A stretch of 64,000 nt of DNA from positions 1 to 64,000 of the forward strand of contig NZ_FZNL01000010.1 in NCBI RefSeq assembly GCF_900187965.1. Direction: 5' to 3'. The DNA is from Flavobacterium sp. ov086 (GTDB lineage: Bacteria > Bacteroidota > Bacteroidia > Flavobacteriales > Flavobacteriaceae). The translations under genes were made by a program, and so were the position numbers. Below are positions 17,353 to 25,747 of this stretch, in pieces; position 1 is the stretch's first letter; each line of letters opens with the position of its first letter. A model generated the notes under the pieces. It searched no databases and had not been told where the DNA came from. It saw nothing but the letters and a program-made list of their open reading frames with translations.

Positions 17353-17943
17353 ATGTTTACAGGAATTATAGAAACCCTCGGAAGGATTCACGAAATACAA
17401 AAAGATCAAAGCAATCTTCATATAACTGTTGATTCTTCTATCACTAATGAATTAAAAATTGACCAAAGCGTTTCGCACAACGGAATATGCCTGACTGTCG
17501 TAGCCATAAAAGATTCATTTTATACCGTAACTGCTATCGACGAAACCATTTTGAAAACAAATATTGGAGACTGGAAAACCGGTGACGTCGTAAATCTCGA
17601 AAGAGGAATGAAACTGGGAGATCGCCTTGACGGCCATATTGTTCAAGGCCATGTGGACCAAACCGGAACCTGTATTAAGATCGAAGAAGCAAACGGAAGC
17701 TGGAATTACACTTTTGAATACGACAAAAACCTCAGCAATATTACTATCGAAAAAGGCTCTATAACCGTTAACGGAGTAAGTCTTACAGTTGTAAATTCTA
17801 AAACAAATGAATTTAGCGTTTCAATTATTCCTTATACACATGAACATACCAATTTTAAGGATTTCAAAATTGGTACTAAAATAAACTTAGAATTTGATGT
17901 AGTAGGAAAATATATATCAAGACTTTATTCTATAAATAAATAA
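17353..17943 (+). CDS. ribE: Riboflavin synthase alpha chain
   Basis: A 196-residue enzyme that dismutates two 6,7-dimethyl-8-ribityllumazine molecules to riboflavin. It starts with the signature MFTGIIETLG and has two homologous lumazine-binding domains (about 1-88 and 89-185). The first has SVSHNGICLTVVA and the second has GSITVNGVSLTVV. GDRLDGHIVQGHVDQTG is the conserved domain junction. Single gene; no FMN riboswitch fits in the short upstream region. Confidence 0.97.
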   Translation: MFTGIIETLGRIHEIQKDQSNLHITVDSSITNELKIDQSVSHNGICLTVVAIKDSFYTVTAIDETILKTNIGDWKTGDVVNLERGMKLGDRLDGHIVQGHVDQTGTCIKIEEANGSWNYTFEYDKNLSNITIEKGSITVNGVSLTVVNSKTNEFSVSIIPYTHEHTNFKDFKIGTKINLEFDVVGKYISRLYSINK

Positions 17944-17963
17944 ATCTCTAAAACAATTTAAAT

Positions 17964-17996
17964 AAAAAGGCTCCAGTTTTACACTGAAGCCTTTTT
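17964..17996. terminator. Bidirectional terminator between ribE and the PID-CTERM-like gene
   Basis: AAAAAGGCTCCAGT pairs with ACTGAAGCCTTTTT with one mismatch, flanked by A and T runs. It serves two convergent genes and overlaps the end of the minus-strand one. Confidence 0.8.
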
Positions 17997-18224
17997 TATT
18001 TTATTTCTATATATAAATACAGTACCTAACGCTAATCCCGCTATCATCAAAAAAAACAGATCCTGATCAATTGGAGAAGGTGTAGGCGTGGGAGTTCCAT
18101 CATCATCTACTCCAGCAGTCGACGCACCTTTTGCCGTTGGATGTGGCATATCACTTGGTCCGGCGTAACTAAAATCAACCAATAGCAAAACAGTAGCTAA
18201 AAAAATAGTTCTTATTATTTTCAT
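17979..18224 (-). CDS. Small exported protein with PID-CTERM-like sorting tail
   Basis: An 81-residue protein. It has a signal peptide (MKIIRTIFLATVLLLVDFSYA), then a short Gly/Thr/Pro-rich stretch (TPTPTPSP), then PID, a hydrophobic helix (LFFLMIAGLALGTVFIY) and a basic tail (RNKIKKASV). This tripartite layout of a short motif, a membrane helix and a basic end resembles the PID-CTERM class of sorting tails I know from Flavobacteria. Very little mature protein would remain, so it may be a minimal surface peptide. Function unknown. Confidence 0.6.
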   Translation of the reverse strand: MKIIRTIFLATVLLLVDFSYAGPSDMPHPTAKGASTAGVDDDGTPTPTPSPIDQDLFFLMIAGLALGTVFIYRNKIKKASV

Positions 18225-18370
18225 AATTATAACATGCTATAAAACAAGCATAAAGTATTAAGTTAGACTTGGGGTCTTTTGTTGAAATTTCGCACAAAAC
18301 CATGATTCACAGCGACATTCCTTGACAAATGTATAAGTTTTTTATACAAATGCAATGTTTTAAACAAAAA

Positions 18371-18398
18371 AAAAGCCTCATAAATTTATGAGGCTTTT
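18371..18398 (-). terminator. Terminator after the tRNA gene
   Basis: AAAGCCTCATAAATTTATGAGGCTTT is a near-perfect palindrome immediately downstream of the minus-strand tRNA, with an A-run on its far side (U-run in the transcript). Confidence 0.75.
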
Positions 18399-18400
18399 TG

Positions 18401-18474
18401 TGGTCCCACCTGGGCTCGAACCAGGGACCACCTGATTATGAGTCAGGTGCTCTAACCAGCTGAGCTATAGGACC
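18401..18474 (-). tRNA. tRNA with CAU anticodon (probably tRNA-Ile2, otherwise elongator Met)
   Basis: A 74-base cloverleaf on the minus strand starting GGTCCTATAGCTCAG and ending GGTGGGACCA, without an encoded CCA. The anticodon stem-loop CCTGACTCATAATCAGG gives CAU. The D-arm (AGCTCAGCTGGTTAGAGC) and T-arm (CCTGGTTCGAGCCCAGG) are canonical. The acceptor stem has C4-G69 and C5-G68 pairs, which in E. coli distinguish the lysidine-modified tRNA-Ile2 from elongator tRNA-Met. Isoleucine (AUA) decoding is therefore favoured but not proven. Confidence 0.9.
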
Positions 18475-18622
18475 GGTTTGAGGATGCAATATTACTACTA
18501 TTTTTAATTCACTCCAAATATTTTGAGACATCATTTTTATTTAATTTCAAATAACAACAGCTGTTATTAAGAACTTAATTGATTTTCAACGTCTTATTTA
18601 AAATAAAAAAAAGCATATTTCC

Positions 18623-19027
18623 TTACTGAATTTCCTGACAAAGCTCAACTAAGACGCCATTTGTGTTTTTTGGATGCAAAAAAACAACCAATTTATTATC
18701 TGCTCCTTTTTTTGGCACTTCATTAATCAATACAAAACCCTCGTTTTTTAATCTTTCAATTTCAGCATATATATCTTCCACATCAAAAGCGATGTGATGA
18801 ATTCCTTCTCCTTTTTTCTCTAAAAATTTAGCAATTGGACTTTCCTGATTGGTTGCCATCAAAAGTTCAATTTTATTTGTACCTGTTTGAAAAAAAGAAG
18901 TCAAAACACCTTCACTTTCTACTCGCTCTTCTTTATAAGAAGGAACTCCCAGAAGTTTTTCGAACAATACATTCGCATCATCCATATTCTTTACTGCAAT
19001 TCCTATGTGTTCAATTTTATTTACCAT
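18623..19027 (-). CDS. mce: Methylmalonyl-CoA epimerase
   Basis: A 134-residue vicinal-oxygen-chelate protein that interconverts (R)- and (S)-methylmalonyl-CoA in propionate metabolism. Two beta-alpha-beta-beta-beta modules are visible. Metal-ligand segments are KIEHIGIAVKN (His7), KIELLMA, GIHHIAFDVED and GVLVELCQE (C-terminal Glu). The length is the family norm. A candidate -7 element (CAAAAATA at 19047-19054, minus-strand TATTTTTG) lies upstream. It seems monocistronic. Confidence 0.92.
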   Translation of the reverse strand: MVNKIEHIGIAVKNMDDANVLFEKLLGVPSYKEERVESEGVLTSFFQTGTNKIELLMATNQESPIAKFLEKKGEGIHHIAFDVEDIYAEIERLKNEGFVLINEVPKKGADNKLVVFLHPKNTNGVLVELCQEIQ

Positions 19028-19064
19028 CTCATTAATTATATTAAGACAAAAATACTATTACTAA

Positions 19065-21440
19065 TTATTGATTGATATAAGTATTAAAATAACCACACTC
19101 TGCAATTACATCCTGATAATACTTTGTATCTGAATATTCTTTTTTCAACGCTTTGAAACCATTCCATGCCGTGAAATTGATTTTATCATCTTCAACACTC
19201 CACCAATTGGTTACGTTGTTATATTTGTTGTTATAAAATTCGTTTCGTTCACATTTTGACAATAAGTAAACACATTTTGCTTTTTGCTCCTTTGTTGTTG
19301 CCGCTTCAAATGCTTTTTGATAATACATTTTAGGAAGATCACAATTGGTAATCATTTTCTTCATAGAATCTCTAAACGAATATGGACTGGAACCGTAACC
19401 CACAATACTGATTTCGTAAAAAGTTCTGCCGTTTCCAAAATGAGAAATATTATAGAAAGCATTTCCTAATAACAAGCTATTTGTATAAACATCTTCTTTT
19501 TGAGCCAATTTATCCTGCATCGTTTTTATTGTATTTAAAAACTCAAGCTGAGAATATTTCTTTTTCTGATAAGCCGCATGTTCGCAATCATGACAATCTT
19601 TAATATTTCCGTTAAACGGATTTCCTAAAAACTGATAATCCTGAACAGAATCTGTTTGTTGAATAAAAGCAATTGCTTCAGGAATCTTGTTTTTGAAAGT
19701 TGCCTGAACTGCTTGGAAATTATTAATATCTTTCAATTTCAAACTGTAAATTCCGAAAGCGATTTTCTCTATTTCGGTTTTATTTGGCTTAGCCAAAAAA
19801 GTTTTCATATCCAGTAAATCCTTTTCATTGTCATAAAACGAATTTCCTCCACTCCAATAATATGGATTTGAATGCGAATCTCCGCCAAACAATTCCACCA
19901 TAACTGGATTTCCTTTTGCTTTATAGAGCGCTGCCAAATAATTCTTGCTCCACGAAACCGCATTTTGATAACGAAACTCCTGGTCTTTATATGTTTTTGG
20001 AAGTTCGTAATACAGCCAATTTAAATCTGCAAGAATTGTTTTCTCGTTTTTATCTGTCAGTTTATCAATTTTGCTCATATTATTTACAAAACGAAGCAAT
20101 CTTAACTGATATCCTGCCAATTCTGTTTTAGGCAAAGTTTTCTCGGCTTTATTCAAATTAATATCTGCGTTAGCGAAATCTCCTTTTAAAGTTTGAAGAT
20201 ATCCTAATGAAATATCCCATAAATATGGCTTTTCTGTATTTCCGGCAGCAGCAATTTTCGAAACTAAATCAAATGCTTTTTTATCAAATTTAGCTTGATT
20301 TTCAGCTTTGTTCTCAGCAACTGTTTGTGCTACCGAAGGCGCGCTGTAATCATCCGGTTTTGTTTTCACCGCAAATGAATTATTTATATTTTGCTCTTGT
20401 TTATTTATCAGCCTTGTCAGCAAATAATTCAAATGTTCGCTTTTTGGATCTAATTCGTAGATTTTTTCAATCGCTTGTCTTTCGTCTTTATAATATCCGT
20501 GAACAGCCCAAAGTGCCGCTTTTTCTTTATTATTTTTTGCCATTGCTAAAGACTTAGTCCAATCGGCTTCGTTTTTTGGATGAAAACTATATGCTGTGAC
20601 AATTCTCATTTCCGGACATTTGTCAAAAACCTGCGCATACAAATAATTAGACGTTGCATACTTTTTTTGCTGATAATTAATTCCTGCTACATACGCCAAT
20701 GCACGATAATATAAGGTGTTTTTAGGAACCGAATTTTCAGTTTTATTAAAAAATAAAATCGCTTTTGGTTTGTTACTACTATAAAAATAAGCTTTCATCG
20801 TTAGAAACCAATATCTGTTTTTCAAGAATGAATCTGAGGTTGTATTGTAAACATTTTCAATAGACTGAATAATTTTTAAATCTTTGAAAGTTTTTGCCAC
20901 AACAGGATCATAACTCCAATACTCATCACCTATTGAAACCGTCTCGATCTTTTGAGCCAAATACAAAAACTCTATAAAACTTTTTACTTTGGCATCTTTC
21001 AAACTTATTTTCTTTCCCCATTTTAGAGAAGTCTGATTTTCTTTTTTGTTTTTATAATAAACATGTAGCTGTGTTATTTCGGTTTTGTTTGCCGAAACTT
21101 TATCTTTTTCAGCATAAGGATTTGCTGTTTCGTCTCCAATCAAAAAATGACTTACTGTTGCCGCATCAACTTTACCTTTCAGGTAATTCTCCCAATCTGA
21201 TTTTATATCTTCATTAAATCTGGAATTATGCTCTCTGTCAAAACCAATTCCGTAAAAAATAGCGCCTGACAAAAAAAGAGGCGAATACGATTTATCAGCA
21301 AATGTTTCCGGTGTAAAATTCGAATTATACCCAAAATAATCCCAATCATCACCATCGGCGCAAGCATAGATTATTCCGTAAATAGAAAGTAACGTAAAGC
21401 TAGAAACAAGAAATAACTTGCTTAAAAATATTCTTTTCAT
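19065..21440 (-). CDS. Large exported protein of unknown function, helical-repeat-like
   Basis: A 791-residue protein with an N-terminal hydrophobic signal segment (KLFLVSSFTLLSIYGIIYACADGDDWDYFG), possibly with a lipid-modifiable Cys. The rest is rich in Tyr, Lys and Asn, with helix pairs resembling TPR-like repeats, for example ALAYVAGINYQQKKYATSNYLYAQVF and GYLQTLKGDFANADINLNKAEKTLP. A HDCEH segment sits near residue 615. I recognise no catalytic motif. Its start overlaps the upstream lipoprotein gene by 41 bases, so the two are probably translated from one mRNA and may act together in the envelope. Confidence 0.75.
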   Translation of the reverse strand: MKRIFLSKLFLVSSFTLLSIYGIIYACADGDDWDYFGYNSNFTPETFADKSYSPLFLSGAIFYGIGFDREHNSRFNEDIKSDWENYLKGKVDAATVSHFLIGDETANPYAEKDKVSANKTEITQLHVYYKNKKENQTSLKWGKKISLKDAKVKSFIEFLYLAQKIETVSIGDEYWSYDPVVAKTFKDLKIIQSIENVYNTTSDSFLKNRYWFLTMKAYFYSSNKPKAILFFNKTENSVPKNTLYYRALAYVAGINYQQKKYATSNYLYAQVFDKCPEMRIVTAYSFHPKNEADWTKSLAMAKNNKEKAALWAVHGYYKDERQAIEKIYELDPKSEHLNYLLTRLINKQEQNINNSFAVKTKPDDYSAPSVAQTVAENKAENQAKFDKKAFDLVSKIAAAGNTEKPYLWDISLGYLQTLKGDFANADINLNKAEKTLPKTELAGYQLRLLRFVNNMSKIDKLTDKNEKTILADLNWLYYELPKTYKDQEFRYQNAVSWSKNYLAALYKAKGNPVMVELFGGDSHSNPYYWSGGNSFYDNEKDLLDMKTFLAKPNKTEIEKIAFGIYSLKLKDINNFQAVQATFKNKIPEAIAFIQQTDSVQDYQFLGNPFNGNIKDCHDCEHAAYQKKKYSQLEFLNTIKTMQDKLAQKEDVYTNSLLLGNAFYNISHFGNGRTFYEISIVGYGSSPYSFRDSMKKMITNCDLPKMYYQKAFEAATTKEQKAKCVYLLSKCERNEFYNNKYNNVTNWWSVEDDKINFTAWNGFKALKKEYSDTKYYQDVIAECGYFNTYINQ

Positions 21441-22404
21441 AGTTGTTTAAATTGAATTCGTCTAAATCGTAAAATATAATTTCTTTAGGTTTTTGAGCTA
21501 AATTTTCGTCTAAATTGTCTGCCATTTCCACCAAATCTTCGGGTGAAATTGCTTCTAATTTCAGTAAATCATTCTCTTCATAAAAAACACCGTTTTTATA
21601 ATTAGATTGTTTCACTTTAAAAAAAACAGCGCTTATCTGCTCAAAATTTTGATCTTTTTTTAGTTCACTCAAACTTATTTTAGAGCGTAAACCAATTACT
21701 TTTTGATTCCTAATATGAACTGCCCAGGAATATATTGGTAATGCCAAATCAAGATGCAATGGATATTTCTTTAAGCTTTTGAGATAACGTTCTGCAATTT
21801 TATGGTCGTAAATAGAATTTAAAGAATCCGCAGCAATTGTTCCCATATTGTAATACATCAAAACTCCGGAATCGACATTTGGGATTTTCGTTTTCTTGAA
21901 ATACTTTACCTGATGCAATCGAATTGTCGCCGAAAGTTTCTTTTGCGAAAGCTTCTTAAATCGTTCAATAAATTTAAGATAATTGTCTTTGCTTTTTAAA
22001 GTCCAGTCACAATCAATTTGAATTTCATTGCATTGAATTTTATTCTTAGCATTTATCTCTTCAATAAAAGAAAATGTCTTTTGAGCCAGATCATCAATAT
22101 CCAAATCAGGCAACAACATGACTTTATTTTGTATAAAAACAACCGGAACAATCGTAAAATTATTCACGCTTTGCTGAAAACGTATCGGACTTATAGGAAT
22201 AGGCTGCTGATTCTCGGGATGTAAACCAATGTCAAAATAGCGAACATAAAGTTTCCTGACATCATTATCCTTTAAAACTTCTGTTTCTTTTTGAGATAAT
22301 TTAAAGATGGTTTTCCAATAATAAAAGGCAATTATTGGTTTTTCACTTTTACCGCAACTTATCAGTAAAAAAACTAATAAAGACCACAAAAACCTTTTTA
22401 TCAA
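21400..22404 (-). CDS. Lipoprotein of unknown function, possible TIM-barrel fold
   Basis: A 334-residue protein with a lipoprotein signal (LLVFLLISCGKSEKP, lipidated Cys at about 17). Alternating strand and helix segments include IQIDCDWT, ATIRLHQVKYF, GVLMYYNMGTI and LDLALPIYSWAV, reminiscent of glycosidase-like (beta/alpha)8 barrels. A family could not be fixed. The gene overlaps the following 791-residue protein by 41 bases. The pair looks like a conserved envelope module, but a substrate cannot be named. Confidence 0.7.
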   Translation of the reverse strand: MIKRFLWSLLVFLLISCGKSEKPIIAFYYWKTIFKLSQKETEVLKDNDVRKLYVRYFDIGLHPENQQPIPISPIRFQQSVNNFTIVPVVFIQNKVMLLPDLDIDDLAQKTFSFIEEINAKNKIQCNEIQIDCDWTLKSKDNYLKFIERFKKLSQKKLSATIRLHQVKYFKKTKIPNVDSGVLMYYNMGTIAADSLNSIYDHKIAERYLKSLKKYPLHLDLALPIYSWAVHIRNQKVIGLRSKISLSELKKDQNFEQISAVFFKVKQSNYKNGVFYEENDLLKLEAISPEDLVEMADNLDENLAQKPKEIIFYDLDEFNLNNYEKNIFKQVISCF

Positions 22405-22574
22405 AACTAAGAGAAATTAAATTTAAGCTCAAAAGTAAGAAATTATATCATCCTGACGATTTCAAATTCAAAAAAACAGTTAAACTCAACAGCTAAATAT
22501 CCTAATAAATGGATAAAAAGTTTCAATTAAAGCAAATATAATCGTTATTTTGTGCAATCAAATTCAAAACAATT

Positions 22575-24263
22575 ATGTTGAAAAACAACTTTAAATATAT
22601 CCCATTTTTATTGCTATTTTTAATGATAAGCTGCGCCAAAAGAGGCAGTATCACTGGTGGATTAAAAGATACTTTACCACCTGTTCTAAGAGCCAGCATG
22701 CCTAAAAACTATACCACGGACTTTAAAGGCGACCAATTTGTTTTGACATTTGATGAATTTGTAAAACTTAAAAACGTAAACAAACAGCTTATCATTTCAC
22801 CTCCAATGAAAAATGAGCCGCTGATTTCGCCAACCTCAGTAAGCAAGATCATAACGGTAAAAATCAGGGATACCTTGCAGCCAAATACTACTTACAGTTT
22901 TAATTTTGGTCAAAGTATTGCAGACAATAATGAAGGAAATGCGTTAAATCAATTTAAATATATTTTCTCAACAGGTTCTTATATTGATTCTCTTTCGCTT
23001 AGCGGAAAAATCAAAGATGCTTACACTAAAGATGTAGACAATTTTGTATCAGTAATGCTTTATGAAGCAAATGATAAATACAAGGATTCTGTAGTATACA
23101 AGGAACTTCCAAGATACATTACGAACACTTTGGATAGTACGCGCCTTTTTAAATTAGAAAATTTAAAGGCCGGAAAATATCTATTGGTTGCTATGAAAGA
23201 TAAAGGCGGTAACAATAAATTTAATCCTAAAGATGACAAAATAGGTTTTATTAAACATTTTATTACAGTACCAAATGATACCGTTTTTGAATTAGAATTA
23301 TTCAAGGAAACACTTCCGTTAAAAACACTTAAGCCAATACAGGCTTCAGGAAACAGACTTTATCTTCCGTATGAAGGAAAACAAAATTTCAAATTAATAA
23401 AACCTAAGATTGTTTTAAGAAACAATACCGAAGTTTTGGAAACTATTGTAACCCAATTTCCTAAAAAAGACTCTTTGCAGGTTTGGTTTAAACCTATAAA
23501 AGTTGACTCGCTAAATCTGGAAGTGACTGCGCCAAAATATGATAAAAAGTTTTCTTTTAAAATTAAGGATCAGAAAAAAGATACTTTAAATATTACGGCA
23601 GTACAAAACGGAACCATAAATTTTAGAGACCGATTTACATTAGAAACCGCTACTCCATTAGTGAAGTTTGATAAGTCAAAAATCAAACTGATTAATAAGG
23701 ATTCTGTGGCTGTAGATTTTACTACAGAATATGATGAATTTGATCAAAAACTATATGTAGATTTCAAAAAAGAACCGCTTCAAAAATATCATTTCCAGTT
23801 TTTACCAGGTGCTTTAACAGATTTCTACGACAAGACAAATGATACTTTATCGTACAAATTAACAACTAAAGAACTTGAAGATTACGGAAATATCATTTTG
23901 AATTTGAAAAACGTAAAACGCTTTCCTATACTTGTTGAGTTGACAAACAAAAAAGGGGATGTAGTTCTTGCCAGTCAATATTCTGAAGGCGAAACCAGAC
24001 TTGTATTTGATCTTGTTGAACCTAACTCTTTTACAATTCGGGTTGTTTACGACGATAATAAAAACAAAGTATATGATGCCGGAAACTTTTTAAAGAAAGA
24101 GTATGCTGAAGAAGTATTCTATTACCAGCAGGAATTTGATGTCCGAGCTAATTGGGATGTTGATCAACCTGTTGATTTAAGTCTTCAATACAATCCTGAA
24201 GTCGAGAAAAAACAGGATGCCAAAAAGAAAAAAGAGGAAGAGAAAAAACGAAAAGCTTTTTAA
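22575..24263 (+). CDS. Lipoprotein with bacterial Ig-like (SbsA-type) domain
   Basis: A 562-residue lipoprotein (LLLFLMISCAKRGSITGG, lipid Cys at about 20). Residues about 30-125 match the Ig_5/SbsA-type domain found at the N-terminus of many Bacteroidota lipoproteins: PPVLRASMPKN, FDEFVKLKNVNKQLIISPP, TYSFNFGQSIADNNEGN and FKYIFSTG. The central part has carboxypeptidase-regulatory-like segments (DNKNKVYDAGNF). The C-terminus is extremely charged (Lys/Glu runs). Role unknown, probably surface or periplasmic. The downstream Coa1-like gene starts 26 bases later on the same strand. Confidence 0.85.
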   Translation: MLKNNFKYIPFLLLFLMISCAKRGSITGGLKDTLPPVLRASMPKNYTTDFKGDQFVLTFDEFVKLKNVNKQLIISPPMKNEPLISPTSVSKIITVKIRDTLQPNTTYSFNFGQSIADNNEGNALNQFKYIFSTGSYIDSLSLSGKIKDAYTKDVDNFVSVMLYEANDKYKDSVVYKELPRYITNTLDSTRLFKLENLKAGKYLLVAMKDKGGNNKFNPKDDKIGFIKHFITVPNDTVFELELFKETLPLKTLKPIQASGNRLYLPYEGKQNFKLIKPKIVLRNNTEVLETIVTQFPKKDSLQVWFKPIKVDSLNLEVTAPKYDKKFSFKIKDQKKDTLNITAVQNGTINFRDRFTLETATPLVKFDKSKIKLINKDSVAVDFTTEYDEFDQKLYVDFKKEPLQKYHFQFLPGALTDFYDKTNDTLSYKLTTKELEDYGNIILNLKNVKRFPILVELTNKKGDVVLASQYSEGETRLVFDLVEPNSFTIRVVYDDNKNKVYDAGNFLKKEYAEEVFYYQQEFDVRANWDVDQPVDLSLQYNPEVEKKQDAKKKKEEEKKRKAF

Positions 24264-24289
24264 ATCTTAATATTGCTTAATAAATAAAT

Positions 24290-24727
24290 ATGGAAAATAG
24301 TCTGATTGAAAAAGAAAACTGGCTGACAAGAAACTGGAAATGGTTTTTACCTTCAACTCTGTTTTCCATACTTCTAATTGTACTTTTATTTACCTCAACT
24401 TCTAAAGAAAATATAATCGATATTACTCAGGCTTACGCTGATAACTTACTTTTTGAAGAAGCAATTAAAAAAGCGAATGAAGATTCGAAAACTATAGAAA
24501 ACATTGGAAAAATTGAGCCAATCGATAAATTAGCAATTCTGGAAGGAAACATTGTTTACTCAAACAATCATAATACTGTTAACGCATCAGTAAGAATCAA
24601 CGGAACAAAAAACAATGGTAAACTAGATATTTTCGCCATAAAAAAAGGAGCTGAATGGGAATACCAGAAAATTTCCATTCGCACTAAAAACCCCAATAAC
24701 GAAATTGTGATCTCAGAAAAACTTTAA
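24290..24727 (+). CDS. Coa1-family-like single-pass membrane protein
   Basis: A 145-residue protein. A short N-terminal segment with NWKWFLPS precedes one membrane helix (about 18-40, LFSILLIVLLF), followed by an extracytoplasmic domain. That domain has the helix-strand pattern YADNLLFEEAIKKANEDSKTIENIGKIEPIDKLAILEGNIVYSN and the end SVRINGTKNNGKLDIFAIKKGAEWEYQKI. This matches the Coa1 (cytochrome c oxidase assembly factor 1) family as commonly annotated in Flavobacteria. A role in oxidase assembly has not been shown for bacterial members. Confidence 0.7.
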   Translation: MENSLIEKENWLTRNWKWFLPSTLFSILLIVLLFTSTSKENIIDITQAYADNLLFEEAIKKANEDSKTIENIGKIEPIDKLAILEGNIVYSNNHNTVNASVRINGTKNNGKLDIFAIKKGAEWEYQKISIRTKNPNNEIVISEKL

Positions 24728-24746
24728 AAAATCTATCAAATCGTTA

Positions 24747-25514
24747 TTAAAAGTCAATTCTAAACAAATCTCTATCACTCAGGAAATCGAGTTTTTTTCG
24801 AGTTTCCAACATTACATTTTTATCTAATTCAACCACAAAAACATTTTCGGTTTCTTGTGGCTCAAGAATGTAATTTCCTGTAAAATCAACTACTTGCGAA
24901 TGTCCAATATGTTCATAATTGTTAGCGTCCAAACCTACTCTATTTACTCCAACTACATAACTTAAGTTTTCGATTGCACGGGCTTTTAACAAAGAATCCC
25001 AGGCATTTGTTCGCACTTTTGGCCAATTGGCAACATATAAAAGCAGATCGTAATTTTCGACATTTCTCGCAAAAACCGGAAATCTTAAATCGTAACAAAT
25101 CTGTAGGCAAATCTTCCAGCCCAGATAATCAACAATTACTTTTTGAGTTCCGCCTGTATAAAATTTATCTTCACCCGCGAGTGAAAACAAATGACGCTTG
25201 TCATACGGCTGCATTTCCCCTGACGGAAAAACAAATAACATTCGGTTATAATAATTTCCATTTTCTGTAATTATCAAACTTCCTGTTACAGCACAGTTTT
25301 TCTGTTTTGCCATAGCTTGCATCCATAGAACCGTTTCTCCTTGCATAGTTTCTGCAACTTCTGAAGCATTCATGGTAAATCCTGTCGAAAACATTTCAGG
25401 AAGAACAATCAAGTTTATACCTAAATCGATTTCATTTATGATCGATTCAAAGCTTTTTCTGTTTTTGGAAGCGTCTTCCCAATAAAGATCTGATTGAATA
25501 AGTGCGATTTTCAT
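24747..25514 (-). CDS. Nitrilase-superfamily amidase (YafV/omega-amidase-like)
   Basis: A 255-residue carbon-nitrogen hydrolase. The Glu-Lys-Cys catalytic set is visible: Glu in VLPEMFSTGF, Lys in YDKRHLFS and Cys in QICYDLRFPVF. The DLRFP segment and overall length are typical of YafV / Nit2-type omega-amidases, which hydrolyse 2-oxoglutaramate or 2-oxosuccinamate and act in metabolite repair. It stands alone, convergent with the Coa1-like gene. Confidence 0.88.
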   Translation of the reverse strand: MKIALIQSDLYWEDASKNRKSFESIINEIDLGINLIVLPEMFSTGFTMNASEVAETMQGETVLWMQAMAKQKNCAVTGSLIITENGNYYNRMLFVFPSGEMQPYDKRHLFSLAGEDKFYTGGTQKVIVDYLGWKICLQICYDLRFPVFARNVENYDLLLYVANWPKVRTNAWDSLLKARAIENLSYVVGVNRVGLDANNYEHIGHSQVVDFTGNYILEPQETENVFVVELDKNVMLETRKKLDFLSDRDLFRIDF

Positions 25515-25643
25515 CTTTCAAAAATACGAATTTTCAGCCAAATTTTATTTTACAATTAAAAAGCACATTCTGCAAAAAATTCTCAAAACACCCTTAGAAA
25601 TGGCATCTATTTTAGATTATAAAAATACTTCAGGAAAAAATAT

Positions 25644-25705
25644 TGCAAAAAATATGCATTTCATGCAAAAAAAATGCATACGTTTAAAATAAATATATAT
25701 ATTTG
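25644..25705 (+). promoter_or_regulatory. susC promoter with two TGC-N8-TGCA operators
   Basis: TGCAAAAAATATGCA (25644-25658) and TGCAAAAAAAATGCA (25664-25678) lie 20 bases apart, two helical turns. Nineteen bases after the second is TATATTTG (25698-25705), a perfect Bacteroidota -7 element (TAnnTTTG), about 42 bases before the susC ATG. The second operator is identical to one before the hexosaminidase gene at 37606. No good -33 TTTG is present, as expected of a regulated promoter. Confidence 0.7.
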
Positions 25706-25747
25706 ATCGCCAATAAAAACCAAAAAAAACATGAAAACCAAAGTATT

